The notes below the pieces were generated by a model. It was not told the origin of the DNA. It saw only the letters and a list, made by a program, of their open reading frames with translations, and did not search any database. Position numbers and translations under genes: made by a program. A DNA stretch of 64,000 bases from Rhizobium sp. R635 (GTDB lineage Bacteria > Pseudomonadota > Alphaproteobacteria > Rhizobiales > Rhizobiaceae), in contig NZ_LOKX01000036.1 of the NCBI RefSeq assembly GCF_002211285.1, positions 62,001 through 126,000 of the forward strand, in the 5' to 3' direction. This document shows, piece by piece, positions 16,681 through 25,441 of this stretch (position 1 is the first letter of the stretch; every line of letters begins with the position of its first letter).

Positions 16681-17814
16681 ATGAGCGATTCTCGCGCCGG
16701 TGGCCGCATTGAATGCCTCGATGGCTTGCGTGGCCTTGCCGCTCTCTGGGTTTTGGTCGGACACGCCCATATATTGACCGGCTTCAAAGTGCCGGTCATC
16801 GGAGATCCCGAGCTGGGAGTGGACCTTTTCATCATGCTCTCGGGCTTCCTGATGGTCTTCCATTACCAGCGCCGGCGAGGAAGAGAGCCATGGGAAGCGA
16901 CGAGCACATGGGTGACGTTCTGGGTTCGGCGCTATTTCCGAATTGCGCCGCTCTATTATGTCATGCTCGTCGCCGCATTGACGCTTGGGCCCTTCATCTA
17001 CGATGCGCGGATGGTGATCGATGCGTTCAATGGGGTGCCGCCGCAGCTCGCCAGCCGGTATCTCGACAGCAGCCTGTCGAACTACCTCGCGCATTTCTCA
17101 TTCCTGTTCGGGGTGAGCCGCTCCTATTCTTTCAGAACGGCCCTTCCGGATTGGAGCATCGGGCTCGAAATGCAGTTCTACGCGGCCTTGCCGTTCATCA
17201 TGCTGATCGTCGGCCGCGTCGGCTGGATCAAAGGCATTACGGGCGTTGCGGCGCTCGGCGCTCTCGCAGCCTATCTGAGCCACAGGATCGGATACACTTT
17301 CGTGATGCCCACATTCCTGCCGCTCAAGATGCATGTCTTCGCGGCCGGCATGCTGCTGGCCGGCGCCCTGTGGACGAATGAAAGGCGCGCTTATCTCTTC
17401 GCGGGCTTCGCCGGTTATCTCGTCATCGCCCCTCTCGGCGGCGAGATGGACTGGCTGCATCAGATCACCAGGATCGTCCTGGTCCTGACGTTCTTTGCGC
17501 TCATTCACACCGCCCGCCTGCCGTCTGCTGCGGCGAAGATGGCCAGGCCCGTCAGCGAATGGCTCGGCAATCGCTTTTTCCACAATCTCGGTGAGCTTTC
17601 CTTCGGCGCCTACCTGGTCCACCTCCTGATCATGCAGCCCGTCATCGCCTATCTCATCGGCGCCGTCGATGTCAGCGCCCCCGTGCGCTGGGCCCTGACG
17701 CTGCTGATCACGGTGCCGATCGTCTATGCGCTTGCCTGGGTCGGATACAATTTCATCGAAATGCCCGGCCAGAATATCGGCAAGGAACTGACAAAACCGC
17801 GAGCCTCCGCGTAA
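16681..17814 (+). CDS. Acyltransferase 3 family membrane protein
   Basis: A 377-residue, multi-pass (about ten segments) inner-membrane acyltransferase. Seen: the N-terminal ECLDGLRGLAALWVLVGH with the family His, then GVDLFIMLSGFLM and RRYFRIAPLYY. These are hallmarks of the OafA/NodX-type family that O-acetylates surface polysaccharides, peptidoglycan or Nod factors. The ATG at 16681 is chosen because GGAGGG lies ten bases before it; an upstream ATG at 16660 would put that ribosome site inside the gene. It is adjacent to the phage terminase end, so a serotype-conversion role is conceivable, but it may be plain chromosome. Confidence 0.85.
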   Translation: MSDSRAGGRIECLDGLRGLAALWVLVGHAHILTGFKVPVIGDPELGVDLFIMLSGFLMVFHYQRRRGREPWEATSTWVTFWVRRYFRIAPLYYVMLVAALTLGPFIYDARMVIDAFNGVPPQLASRYLDSSLSNYLAHFSFLFGVSRSYSFRTALPDWSIGLEMQFYAALPFIMLIVGRVGWIKGITGVAALGALAAYLSHRIGYTFVMPTFLPLKMHVFAAGMLLAGALWTNERRAYLFAGFAGYLVIAPLGGEMDWLHQITRIVLVLTFFALIHTARLPSAAAKMARPVSEWLGNRFFHNLGELSFGAYLVHLLIMQPVIAYLIGAVDVSAPVRWALTLLITVPIVYALAWVGYNFIEMPGQNIGKELTKPRASA

Positions 17815-18018
17815 GAAGCACTCCCGCTCTCTAGACGAGTATGGCCCGCCTGCGCTGGCGGATCGAGGGGCGATCGGCGTTTTCATTCGTCGCGCGTTTT
17901 TTGATCTCTCCGGTGGCTGAGGTCACAGTAAATCATTGAGTTTTCTGAGGAATGCTGAGCTTGTTTCTTCCAGCTCGTGCGATACCTTTATCTAGCTGAC
18001 ATTCATCGGATCATCATC

Positions 18019-19311
18019 ATGAATATCAAGCAGATGACCGAGATCGCCGAGCAGTGGCTGACGACGTTCATTCTGAACGAATGGACGTTCTTTCAGCTTG
18101 CGATCATCGTGGCCGGATACGGTTTTGCGTCCTTGCTTGCCTCACGCACGGAGCCTGCGATGGAGGCGAAGGCGCGCCGGATCAAGGGTAATCCAGACCT
18201 GCTTCGGGTCATCATTGCCCTCATGCGCCGGCTGATGTGGCTTTTCCTCGTGTGTTGGCTGTGGATCGCCAATGTCGTGCTGAGCAAGAGCGCGTGGCCC
18301 TCACAACGCTGGCTCGTGTCCACGGCCCTGACGCTGGCGGCGGCATGGTTCGTCATCTCCGTCCTGACCAAAATCATCCGCAACCCAACCCTGTCACGCG
18401 CCGTCGCGATCGGCAGCTGGAGCTACATCGCTCTTTATGCCGTGGGTCTCGATGGCCCGGTTCTATCTGCTCTTGACGGGCTCGCGGTCAACTTGGGCGC
18501 CGTCAGGCTCTCGCTTCTGCTCGTGCTCAAAGCCCTCGTGCTGGCGGTTGCCTTGATCTGGATTGCCGTCCTCGTCGGCAATGTGCTTTCCCACTGGGTT
18601 CAGCTGTCGGCCGACTTGTCGCCTTCCATCAAGGTGCTGATCAGCAAATTCATCAAGATCAGCCTGATCATCATCGCGGGAGCCATCGCTTTGTCGGCGA
18701 CCGGGGTCGATCTTACGGCGCTGACCATTTTCTCAGGCGCGGTCGGCGTCGGAATAGGCTTCGGCCTTCAAAAAGTGGTATCGAACTTCATATCCGGCAT
18801 CATCATCTTGATCGACAAGTCGATCAAGCCGGGTGACACGATCACCCTTGGCGATACGTTCGGATCGATCCGTGACCTGCGCTCGCGGTTCGTTTCCGTC
18901 ATCACCCGCGATGGCAAGGAGTACCTCATTCCGAATGAGGACTTCATCTCGCAGCAGGTCGTCAACTGGTCGTTCTCCAGTGATTATGTCCGCATCGACG
19001 TCGATTTCGGGACGTCCTATAACAGCGATCCGCATCAGGTCGTTAAGATCGCCATTGCGACGGCATCGACCGTGCCCCGGGTCGCAAACCAATATAATCC
19101 ACCCGTCTGCTGGCTAACCGCCTTCGGCGCTTCCTCGCTCGACTTTCGTCTTCGCTTCTGGATCTCGGACCCGGCGAACGGGCTGACGAATGTTCGTGGG
19201 CAAGTCCTGATGGCGCTCTGGGATGCCTTCAAGAAAGCCGGCATCTCCATCCCGTTCCCGCATCATGAAATCATCATGAAAAGCCCTATCGAGATCAAGC
19301 AGCCGGACTGA
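18019..19311 (+). CDS. MscS-family mechanosensitive ion channel
   Basis: A 430-residue protein with about five N-terminal membrane segments. The conserved MscS core follows: the pore helix region GVDLTALTIFSGAVGVGIGFG, then FISGIIILIDKSIKPGD, then beta-domain residues. It opens on membrane tension and releases solutes on osmotic downshock. Compared with E. coli MscS (286 residues) it has extra N-terminal helices, as in the YbdG/YnaI-like types. The ATG at 18019 is preferred over a GTG at 17977. It is monocistronic and convergent with the Gly-rich protein gene. Confidence 0.85.
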   Translation: MNIKQMTEIAEQWLTTFILNEWTFFQLAIIVAGYGFASLLASRTEPAMEAKARRIKGNPDLLRVIIALMRRLMWLFLVCWLWIANVVLSKSAWPSQRWLVSTALTLAAAWFVISVLTKIIRNPTLSRAVAIGSWSYIALYAVGLDGPVLSALDGLAVNLGAVRLSLLLVLKALVLAVALIWIAVLVGNVLSHWVQLSADLSPSIKVLISKFIKISLIIIAGAIALSATGVDLTALTIFSGAVGVGIGFGLQKVVSNFISGIIILIDKSIKPGDTITLGDTFGSIRDLRSRFVSVITRDGKEYLIPNEDFISQQVVNWSFSSDYVRIDVDFGTSYNSDPHQVVKIAIATASTVPRVANQYNPPVCWLTAFGASSLDFRLRFWISDPANGLTNVRGQVLMALWDAFKKAGISIPFPHHEIIMKSPIEIKQPD

Positions 19312-19336
19312 TCTGCTGTCGGGACCGCGGAAACGA

Positions 19337-19365
19337 CATTGCCCCTCGTCGACCAAGGGGCAATG
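19337..19365. terminator. Bidirectional hairpin terminator
   Basis: A perfect 10-base stem (CATTGCCCCT / AGGGGCAATG) with a 9-base loop lies between the convergent MscS channel gene and the Gly-rich protein gene. It can serve both strands. Confidence 0.55.
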
Positions 19366-19397
19366 AACTCGGCAAAACCAAATACTCTCGCGGAAAA

Positions 19398-20357
19398 TCA
19401 GGGGCTCGTCGTCTCGGTGCTCGTGGCAGAGGTTTCGGTCTCATCCACGGTCTGCGTGGCTTCGGTGGTTTCCGTGGTGTTTTCCGTTTCGGTCGGCGTC
19501 GTTTCCACGGTCGTGGCCGGGTCGGTCGCCTCGCTGCCCTCGGCGGTTTCGCCAGTCGGGGTTTCGGTTGCCGGGGTCTCGGTCGTCGGGGTCTCCGTCA
19601 CCGGTTCTTCCGTGACCGGAGCCGGCGCCGCTGCCGCCAGCGCGTCCCTCATCTGGTCGATCGTGCCGACGGCCGTGCCGATGCCGAGCGTGTCCTTGGC
19701 CCAGGCCAAGGCTTCGGGGCTGAGCGTGCCGGTCTTGGTTGCCGAAGCCAGAGCTTCCGCCAGGGCGGCGTCGCCGAGAACGGGATCGTCAGCCGGCGGC
19801 GCCACGCCGTTTGCCAGTTCATACTGCGCATAGGCGGTGGCATAGGCCGAAATCGCCGCCATCTTGGGATCTGCGGTATTCATCAGCGCATGGTAGTTGC
19901 GCTTCAGCGAGTTCAGCCCGGCAAGCTCGGCAGCCGGCTTCTTGGCGGGCTTTGTCGCAGGAGCCGAAGCGATGGTCGTCTTTTTGGTCGCGCCCTTCGT
20001 GCTGACGGTCTGCTTGGGCGACTTCGTCTTGCCGCTCTGGACCGTCTTGCCCGAGCTTTTCGCGCTGCGGCTGCCGGTCGTCTTGCCGCTGGAGCTGGCG
20101 CTGCCCTTGCCGCTGCCGCTCTTGCTGCTGCCGCCGCCATGGCTGCCGCTGCTCCCGCTCCCGCTGCCGTGGCTCCCTCCACCGCCTCCACCGCCGCCGC
20201 CATTCCCGCCGCCACCTCCGCCGCCGCCGTTACCACCACCGCCGCCGTTGCCGCCCTTGGCGAAAGCCGGGGTCAGATCGGTAAAGATAATGTTGAGAGG
20301 CGCCAGCGCCACGGTCGTTGAAAGACAGAGAACGCCGAGAATCCTGGAGAGCCGCAT
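19398..20357 (-). CDS. Secreted low-complexity protein with Gly-rich and Thr/Glu-rich regions
   Basis: A 319-residue protein from the ATG at 20357 (an earlier ATG at 20378 is possible). It has a signal peptide ending in PAFA. After it come about 30 residues of nearly pure Gly with Asn, a Ser/Gly/Lys-rich basic stretch, a compact helical domain (LNSLKRNYHALMNTADPKM...YATAYAQYE, residues about 140-230) and an acidic tail of TETPTTETPA-like repeats. The basic and acidic low-complexity ends imply an exported, possibly cell-surface or matrix protein. The helical domain with its NYHALMN motif is known from rhizobial hypothetical proteins; its function is unknown. The coding strand is supported by the signal peptide. 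Confidence 0.65.
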   Translation of the reverse strand: MRLSRILGVLCLSTTVALAPLNIIFTDLTPAFAKGGNGGGGGNGGGGGGGGNGGGGGGGGGSHGSGSGSSGSHGGGSSKSGSGKGSASSSGKTTGSRSAKSSGKTVQSGKTKSPKQTVSTKGATKKTTIASAPATKPAKKPAAELAGLNSLKRNYHALMNTADPKMAAISAYATAYAQYELANGVAPPADDPVLGDAALAEALASATKTGTLSPEALAWAKDTLGIGTAVGTIDQMRDALAAAAPAPVTEEPVTETPTTETPATETPTGETAEGSEATDPATTVETTPTETENTTETTEATQTVDETETSATSTETTSP

Positions 20358-20563
20358 GATAGTCCTTCCGCTACGCATGAGAATGCCGTTACATCAGGAG
20401 TATTGAAGCAGCTTGCCCATAAAGATCTCATTGAGCATCTTCTTGCAATTTGAACGTTTCGCCGAATATTCCGCCCGTGAAAGGCCCATTCATCCCAAAA
20501 TGAAACCAAATCCCTTCCGTTGCGTTATCCCCTCGATACATCCGTTTACCCAAGGTGAGTGAT

Positions 20564-21058
20564 ATGAAAAGATTCGCCATCATTGCCCTGTCGATAGCGA
20601 CGGCCTTCTCCGGAATGCCGGCATCCGCGGGCCCCGCCTTCGTGCCGACGCCGGTACAGCAGGCAGCGCAGCCGGCGGCCGAAGGCAGCGATGCCCGGAT
20701 CATCGCGGTCGGCTGCAACAACTTCACCAACTGCCCAGGCCAGTTCAATAATGGCCGCAGGTGGTATCCAAGACGCCACTACTATCGCGATCGGAACTAC
20801 TATCGGGACGACCGCTATGGCCGTTATGACCGCCGCTATCGTCACTACCGCGACTATGACGATAACAATGCAGGCGCCATCATCGGCGGCCTCGCAGCCG
20901 GCGCCCTCATCGGCGGCATCATCGCCTCGCAGCCGCGCGCTTACAGTTCACGTGGCTACAGCTCGCATGCCGAATATTGCTACGCCCGCTATCGGTCCTA
21001 CCGGGCCTACGACAACACCTACCAGCCGAACTACGGCCCACGCCGCCAGTGCCGATAA
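20564..21058 (+). CDS. BA14K family secreted protein
   Basis: A 164-residue protein with a signal peptide ending PASA and a middle region extremely rich in Tyr, Arg and Asp. A glycine-zipper-like segment (AGAIIGGLAAGALIGGIIA) precedes a C-terminal HAEYCYARYRSYRAYDNTYQP...RRQC. The C-terminal Cys/Tyr motif is the BA14K signature from Brucella and Rhizobium immunoreactive, lectin-like proteins. It is probably in the periplasm or outer envelope. The ATG at 20564 is preceded by AAGGTGAG; a GTG at 20555 is less likely. A strong terminator follows. Confidence 0.85.
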   Translation: MKRFAIIALSIATAFSGMPASAGPAFVPTPVQQAAQPAAEGSDARIIAVGCNNFTNCPGQFNNGRRWYPRRHYYRDRNYYRDDRYGRYDRRYRHYRDYDDNNAGAIIGGLAAGALIGGIIASQPRAYSSRGYSSHAEYCYARYRSYRAYDNTYQPNYGPRRQCR

Positions 21059-21079
21059 CTCCAGTCCGCCGGCACTGCA

Positions 21080-21114
21080 GGAGCCCCGCATCACGTGCGG
21101 GGCTTTTTGCTGTT
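21080..21114 (+). terminator. Rho-independent terminator after the BA14K gene
   Basis: A GC-rich stem (GCCCCGCA / TGCGGGGC) with a short loop is followed by TTTTTGCTG, the classical intrinsic terminator form, about 25 bases after the stop codon. Confidence 0.8.
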
Positions 21115-21339
21115 GACGATATTTTCCTGCCAAACAACTGCAGTGGTTAGATACTCGGCACAAGGCCGAGTATGACGGAGGAGACGTTATCAGCAAGCGA
21201 GCCCGCATGAACGTGCGAGGCTTTTTCCTGCCTCTCACCTGAGAAAAACACCCGAACGCAAAGACGGACGGAGCAAGGCGTGTCGTCCCTGCCCCATCCG
21301 TCCCGTCAGCCCAGCCTCGGGGTAAGGCCGGGCGTGTTG

Positions 21340-22200
21340 TCAGTAAGCCGACGCCTTCGGCTTCTTCTCGGTCCATTGCGGCGGTGCGCCGTATTTGGCG
21401 GCGACCGCGCCGATCAGCCCCGGCTCGCGGCCGAAGGCATCGCAGGCGACGTATTTCGGCTTGCCCCCGAACCAGGATTTCACGCGTTGGCCTGAGGGCA
21501 GCGAGAGATCCAGCCCTTTCGGCTCCTTGCCGGCAATCAGCATGCGGGAAAATTCGCCGCTGAATTTTGCCGCAAGGCCGTAGGCATCGCCCACCTGGGA
21601 AACGCGCGGGTTGTTCTGCAGCGAGTTCGCGCCCCGCGCCCAGACCATCGCCGCGCGCTGCGCGCCCGACTTGTCGACCGCCTCGGCCTCGACAGCCAGC
21701 CCGCCGAGCCCGACCGGCAGGCGCGGCACACCGACCGGCAGCACGAAGCCCGTGCCGACGGTCACGACCGTGGAAACCCCTGCCATCGTCTTGCTGGTCG
21801 GCACGATGTCGGTGACGACCGAGCGGACCGTCAGGTCCGCGGGCGCGCCGGGCTGCACCATCTGATATCGGTCGCTGAGGGAAATACAGAGCGCCCGGTC
21901 GAGCGCGTTCGACACCATCGCCCGGTCATCGGGCGATTTGATGCGGCTCGCGGCGCTGAAGGCGAAGCGCGTCGGTTCGATGGCGACCGTCTTCATCGGC
22001 GCGAGGCTGAGGCCATCGACATAGACGCGTGATTTCGAGAGCTTGCCCTTGGGCGCACCGAGATTGGAATAAGAGGTCAGCGTCCCGCCCTCCTTGAGCG
22101 GCACCGAGCTGCACCCCGCCGCGGCAAGCGCCAGCGACAAGGCGATGAAAATGGTCTTCGAAGCCCTTGAAAGGGATGAAGGGAAGGAATTGCTGTGCAC
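21340..22200 (-). CDS. DUF3313 family lipoprotein
   Basis: A 286-residue protein starting at a GTG at 22200, which has CGGAGG nine bases upstream; longer frames lack such a site. A hydrophobic signal ends in a lipobox-like LAAAGCSS, so it is a lipoprotein. The mature part (LSYSNLG-type opening, VEAEAVDKSGAQRAAMVWARG) matches the DUF3313 family of envelope proteins with unknown function. It is likely periplasm-facing. It converges towards the BA14K gene and is separated from it by a repeat. Confidence 0.7.
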   Translation of the reverse strand: MHSNSFPSSLSRASKTIFIALSLALAAAGCSSVPLKEGGTLTSYSNLGAPKGKLSKSRVYVDGLSLAPMKTVAIEPTRFAFSAASRIKSPDDRAMVSNALDRALCISLSDRYQMVQPGAPADLTVRSVVTDIVPTSKTMAGVSTVVTVGTGFVLPVGVPRLPVGLGGLAVEAEAVDKSGAQRAAMVWARGANSLQNNPRVSQVGDAYGLAAKFSGEFSRMLIAGKEPKGLDLSLPSGQRVKSWFGGKPKYVACDAFGREPGLIGAVAAKYGAPPQWTEKKPKASAY

Positions 22201-22304
22201 TCTGTCTGGCCTCCGTCGCCGATGATCTCGGGCGAAAGTGGCGGCCAAGAATTGCCGCAGCATTACACCGTTTCCGGCAGCATCGGCTGCCGGAAACAAC
22301 CGGC

Positions 22305-23654
22305 CTATCCCAGTTGGATCGCCACCTCGGCGCCGGCAGCGCGGCTCTCGATGCGGACCTCGCCGCCGTGGTTCAGCGCGATCTGCTTGACCAGGCTGAG
22401 GCCGAGCCCCGCCCCCTTGCTCTTCGGCGTCACACGGTAGAAAGGCTCGAACACCAGCTCGCGATGCTCGGCCGGAATGCCGGGTCCCTCATCGGTGACA
22501 CTGATCCGCCCACCGCCGGAAGCCGACACCGAAACCGTAATCATGCCGCTCCCGCCCCCATGATCGATAGCATTGCGCACCAGGTTGCTGACCGCCCGCG
22601 GCAGGGCCGAAGGGCTGCCCTTGCGCTCCAGCCTCTCGACTTCGCTCTGAAACGAGATCTGGTAGCCGTCGCCGATCGCCAACGGCGCAAGGTCGGCAAC
22701 CACCGTGCGGGCGATTTCGACGAGATCGACGTTCTCATGAAGATCGGTCGCCTGATCGTTGCGCTCGAAATCGAGCAGCTGTTCGGCCGTCTCGGCCAGA
22801 CGCGCGACGTCGTCGAGCAATCGCCGGCGGTCCTGCCCCTCGGCCGTTCCATCGATCCGCGTCTGCATGATCGCGATCGGCGTCCTCAGCTCATGCGCCG
22901 CATCCATCAGGAAGTGCTGCCGCTTGCGGTGCTCGTTCTCAAGCCGGTCGAGCGCCTCGTTGAAGGCGATCACCAGCGGAGCGACCTCTCTCGGAATGCC
23001 GTCCAGCGGCAGGCGCGCATCGTAGCGGCGCGGCTCGATTTCCGACGCCTTGCGGGCAACCTCGCTGACACTGGCAAGCCCGCGCCGCACGATCCTGGGT
23101 ACGGCGAGGAAAACCGCGGGAAAGGCGATGGCAAACAGCGGCACGTAGATCGGATAAACCGCCCCCATCAGGGTCAGAACCGGCCAGCCCTTGTCGGCGA
23201 CGCCACCGAACAGCACCCTGAGCTCGCCGATCGGGGTCTCAGCGCTTTCGACCGAGGCGATCTCGTCCGTGCCGGCCGCCCCCCTGATATCGGCCCCTTC
23301 GAACAGATAGGTCAGACGCGCAAGCTCGCCATAAGCGGCAGGAATGGTGCCATAGGAGACGTAAGATCCATTCCGTACGGCCGCGACATACCAGAGCCCG
23401 TCATACTCTCGCTTCAGCGCTTCCAGCTCCGGCGTATCCCGTATCTCGAGCCGCCCTTCGGCATCGAGCGCAACGGCCGGCGTCAACGCGGCGGTGACAT
23501 GGTCCTCCAAAGCGACGTTCGGCGAAAGGATCGTCGCGCCATAGAAGCAGAGCCCGATGGTGACGGCCGTCACCACGCCTGCGAAAACGAGGCTGAGCTG
23601 CCAGCTGAGCCGCCACCAGAGCGACGGATTGGCCTTGCTTTCCCTGCTCATCAC
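22305..23654 (-). CDS. Sensor histidine kinase
   Basis: A 449-residue membrane kinase. The first membrane segment is at about residues 20-42, then a ~115-residue periplasmic sensor and a second segment at about 160-186. A HAMP-like linker follows, then the H-box DAAHELRTPIAI (phospho-His about 254), the N-box NLVRNAIDHG and the G-boxes DEGPGIP and KGAGLGLSLV. It would phosphorylate the adjacent response regulator, whose stop codon overlaps its ATG by four bases. The pair resembles the QseC/PmrB class, but the signal is not deducible. All catalytic motifs are present. Confidence 0.9.
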   Translation of the reverse strand: MMSRESKANPSLWWRLSWQLSLVFAGVVTAVTIGLCFYGATILSPNVALEDHVTAALTPAVALDAEGRLEIRDTPELEALKREYDGLWYVAAVRNGSYVSYGTIPAAYGELARLTYLFEGADIRGAAGTDEIASVESAETPIGELRVLFGGVADKGWPVLTLMGAVYPIYVPLFAIAFPAVFLAVPRIVRRGLASVSEVARKASEIEPRRYDARLPLDGIPREVAPLVIAFNEALDRLENEHRKRQHFLMDAAHELRTPIAIMQTRIDGTAEGQDRRRLLDDVARLAETAEQLLDFERNDQATDLHENVDLVEIARTVVADLAPLAIGDGYQISFQSEVERLERKGSPSALPRAVSNLVRNAIDHGGGSGMITVSVSASGGGRISVTDEGPGIPAEHRELVFEPFYRVTPKSKGAGLGLSLVKQIALNHGGEVRIESRAAGAEVAIQLG

Positions 23655-24322
23655 TCTTCCCTCATGAGATAACCGACACCACGGATATTGTGGATCGAAA
23701 CCTCCGCACCCGCATCGGACAGCCGTTTGCGCAGCCGCGATATATGCGCATCGAGCGCGTTCGACTGGATCTCTTCCTCATAATTGTAGACCGCGGCCTC
23801 CAGCGTCGAGCGCAGCACGGTCTTCTCCTTGCGCTTGGCGAGAGCGGCGAGCACCAGAAGCTCGCGCCGGGGCAGATCGAGCGGCACGTCACCGACGCTG
23901 ACGCTCAAATGTAAGGGATCGATCACCATCCGCCCGGCCGTGATCTTCAGTTCGGAAAGGTTGGGCGGCCGGCGCAGCACGGCCCTCAGCCGCGCCATCA
24001 GCTCCTCCACCAGAAACGGCTTGCCGAGATAATCGTCGGCGCCGAGATCCAGCCCTTCCACCCGCTGCTTCGGCTCGTTCAGCGCCGTCAGCACGATGAT
24101 CGGCGTATCCCTTCCCGTCCGCCGGAGTTCCGGAATGAACCGCAGCCCCTCACCATCCGGCAGCCGCCGGTCGAGCAGGATCGCATCATAGAGATTCTGC
24201 CGCGTCAGCTCCACGGCGTCGGCCAGATGTGCGGTGTGATCCGTCACGATCCCATGCTTCCCAAGCGCCGCCGACAGCGCTCCGGCCAGTTCCCGCTCAT
24301 CCTCGATCAACAAAATCCGCAT
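23651..24322 (-). CDS. OmpR-family response regulator
   Basis: A 223-residue regulator. The receiver domain holds acidic EDE at the start (residues 7-9), the phospho-acceptor Asp in ILLDRRLPDG (about residue 51) and KPF (Lys about 100). A winged-helix OmpR/PhoB DNA-binding domain follows (RRELLVLAALAKRKEKTV ... DAHISRLRKRL). The start is taken at the ATG at 24322, giving MRILLIEDE; longer frames add unrelated residues. It is co-transcribed with the downstream kinase (ATGA overlap). The likely target is its own operon or envelope genes. Confidence 0.9.
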   Translation of the reverse strand: MRILLIEDERELAGALSAALGKHGIVTDHTAHLADAVELTRQNLYDAILLDRRLPDGEGLRFIPELRRTGRDTPIIVLTALNEPKQRVEGLDLGADDYLGKPFLVEELMARLRAVLRRPPNLSELKITAGRMVIDPLHLSVSVGDVPLDLPRRELLVLAALAKRKEKTVLRSTLEAAVYNYEEEIQSNALDAHISRLRKRLSDAGAEVSIHNIRGVGYLMREE

Positions 24323-24453
24323 CGCCACCCAACCCTTGCACCCCGGTTTCGGCCGCAAGGGTTGCAGCAACATTGCGGAACTTGAAAGGCAGCCGGTCAT
24401 GCTGCCGCAATTGTTGCCGCCGAGGATCGGGCATCGCAATTCAGGACACCAAG

Positions 24454-24561
24454 ATGCCCCACCTCAAGCTCATCCTCCGTATCCTGGAGACCTACTTCCT
24501 CTCCGCCTTCATCCTCGCCAGCCTGCTGGCGGGGCCGTTGGTGATACTGTTCGTGAGGTAG
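24454..24561 (+). CDS. Possible 35-residue single-pass membrane peptide
   Basis: A short frame, MPHLKLILRILETYFLSAFI and onwards, encodes one hydrophobic segment of about 20 residues after a basic N-terminus and ends LFVR. It is divergent from the response regulator, a typical place for a small membrane protein. There is no convincing ribosome site, so this is a weak call based on the membrane-peptide design only. Confidence 0.3.
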   Translation: MPHLKLILRILETYFLSAFILASLLAGPLVILFVR

Positions 24562-24589
24562 ATCCACTTGCGGCTAGGCGCGAATGAAA

Positions 24590-24836
24590 GAAACGCCCTG
24601 CCACGCAGCCCCCTCATCTGCCTGCCGGCATCAACCGGGGCGAGCCACGGGTCTCGCCCGTCCTTCGGACCCCCGCTGGGGAGAAGCGGAATCGTGGCAG
24701 CGCCTCACTCCCTCTAGAACTTCGGCTGTCGGAATGACGGCCGTGCGGCTTGGTCCCTTCTCCCCAGCGGGGAGAAGGTGGCCCGAAGGGTCGGATGAGG
24801 GGGCCACCAGGCACACCCTTCATTGTCGCCCCCAGC
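24590..24836. repeat. Repeat of the CTTCTCCCC...GGGGAGAAGG family
   Basis: Two facing copies of the CCCCTCAT...CCGCTGGGGAGAAG element are arranged as a large imperfect inverted repeat (about 24605-24690 and 24750-24812). The same element occurs at 6.75, 55.75 and 58.08 kb. No gene lies within it. Confidence 0.65.
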
Positions 24837-25352
24837 TTACATAGCCGCCATCCTCTCCCGCACCGCCAGAAACGCCGCCGTCAGCCGCTTCAGCACCGGC
24901 GACGTCACCGTCCCGTTCGCCCCGCCGATCGGATCGACGACGTGGATCTGCCGGAGGTCCTCCATGAATTCGTCCCACAGCGGCTGTCCGCCCTCTTCCA
25001 GGAGCTCGGCACGGATGCTGAGATCCTCGCTCACCGGCAGGTGGCGCCGTCCCCAGGCGCCGATCATGGCCAAAACGGGAACGAGCTGGATTGCCGGTTC
25101 CGTCAGGCTGTAGATCGCTTTCTGGCTGTGGCTCGGATCGTCGCGCTTGCTGATGAAGCCGAGCGAGAGCAGCCGCTTCAGCCGCGCCGCAAGAATGTTG
25201 GAGGCGATCCCCTCCTCCGAATGGTTGAGCAGATCGCGGAAATGCCGGCGGTTGCCGAACATGATGTCGCGGATGATAATGAGGCTCCATCGGTCGCCGA
25301 GCACTTCCATCGTCAGGTTGATCGGGCAGCCGGACCGCAATTCTATATCCAC
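24837..25352 (-). CDS. HxlR-type transcriptional regulator
   Basis: A 171-residue winged-helix protein. Seen: RSGCPINLTMEVLGDRWSLIIIRDIMFG at the N-terminus with the family Cys, then the recognition region EGIASNILAARLKRLLSLGF. HxlR regulators respond to aldehydes, quinones or redox change. About 60 extra C-terminal residues exceed the usual 110-130 length and could sense a ligand. It is divergent from the reductase gene at 25442, with an almost perfect 11-base inverted repeat between them, so it probably controls that gene and itself. Confidence 0.85.
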   Translation of the reverse strand: MDIELRSGCPINLTMEVLGDRWSLIIIRDIMFGNRRHFRDLLNHSEEGIASNILAARLKRLLSLGFISKRDDPSHSQKAIYSLTEPAIQLVPVLAMIGAWGRRHLPVSEDLSIRAELLEEGGQPLWDEFMEDLRQIHVVDPIGGANGTVTSPVLKRLTAAFLAVRERMAAM

Positions 25353-25367
25353 GAAACATCTCCTGCA

Positions 25368-25416
25368 GAAACCAGTTGCATTATAGGATCACTTATGCGA
25401 GAAAACAACTAGTTTC
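25368..25416. promoter_or_regulatory. Inverted repeat operator candidate for the HxlR regulator
   Basis: GAAACCAGTTG (25368-25378) and CAACTAGTTTC (25406-25416) form an inverted repeat matching at 10 of 11 positions, with 27 bases between the arms. It lies in the short divergent promoter region between the HxlR gene and the reductase gene. The geometry fits two regulator dimers. Confidence 0.5.
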
Positions 25417-25441
25417 AATTTGCAATCAGGTGGAGGAAAAC

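Noticed and set aside
19890..20406. Pro/Leu-rich + strand frames opposite the Gly-rich gene
   Set aside because: They are the complement of Gly codons. The - strand reading has a signal peptide and a helical domain.
22167..23672. A 501-codon + strand frame opposite the histidine kinase
   Set aside because: The kinase has every conserved box on the - strand; the + frame shows no domain.
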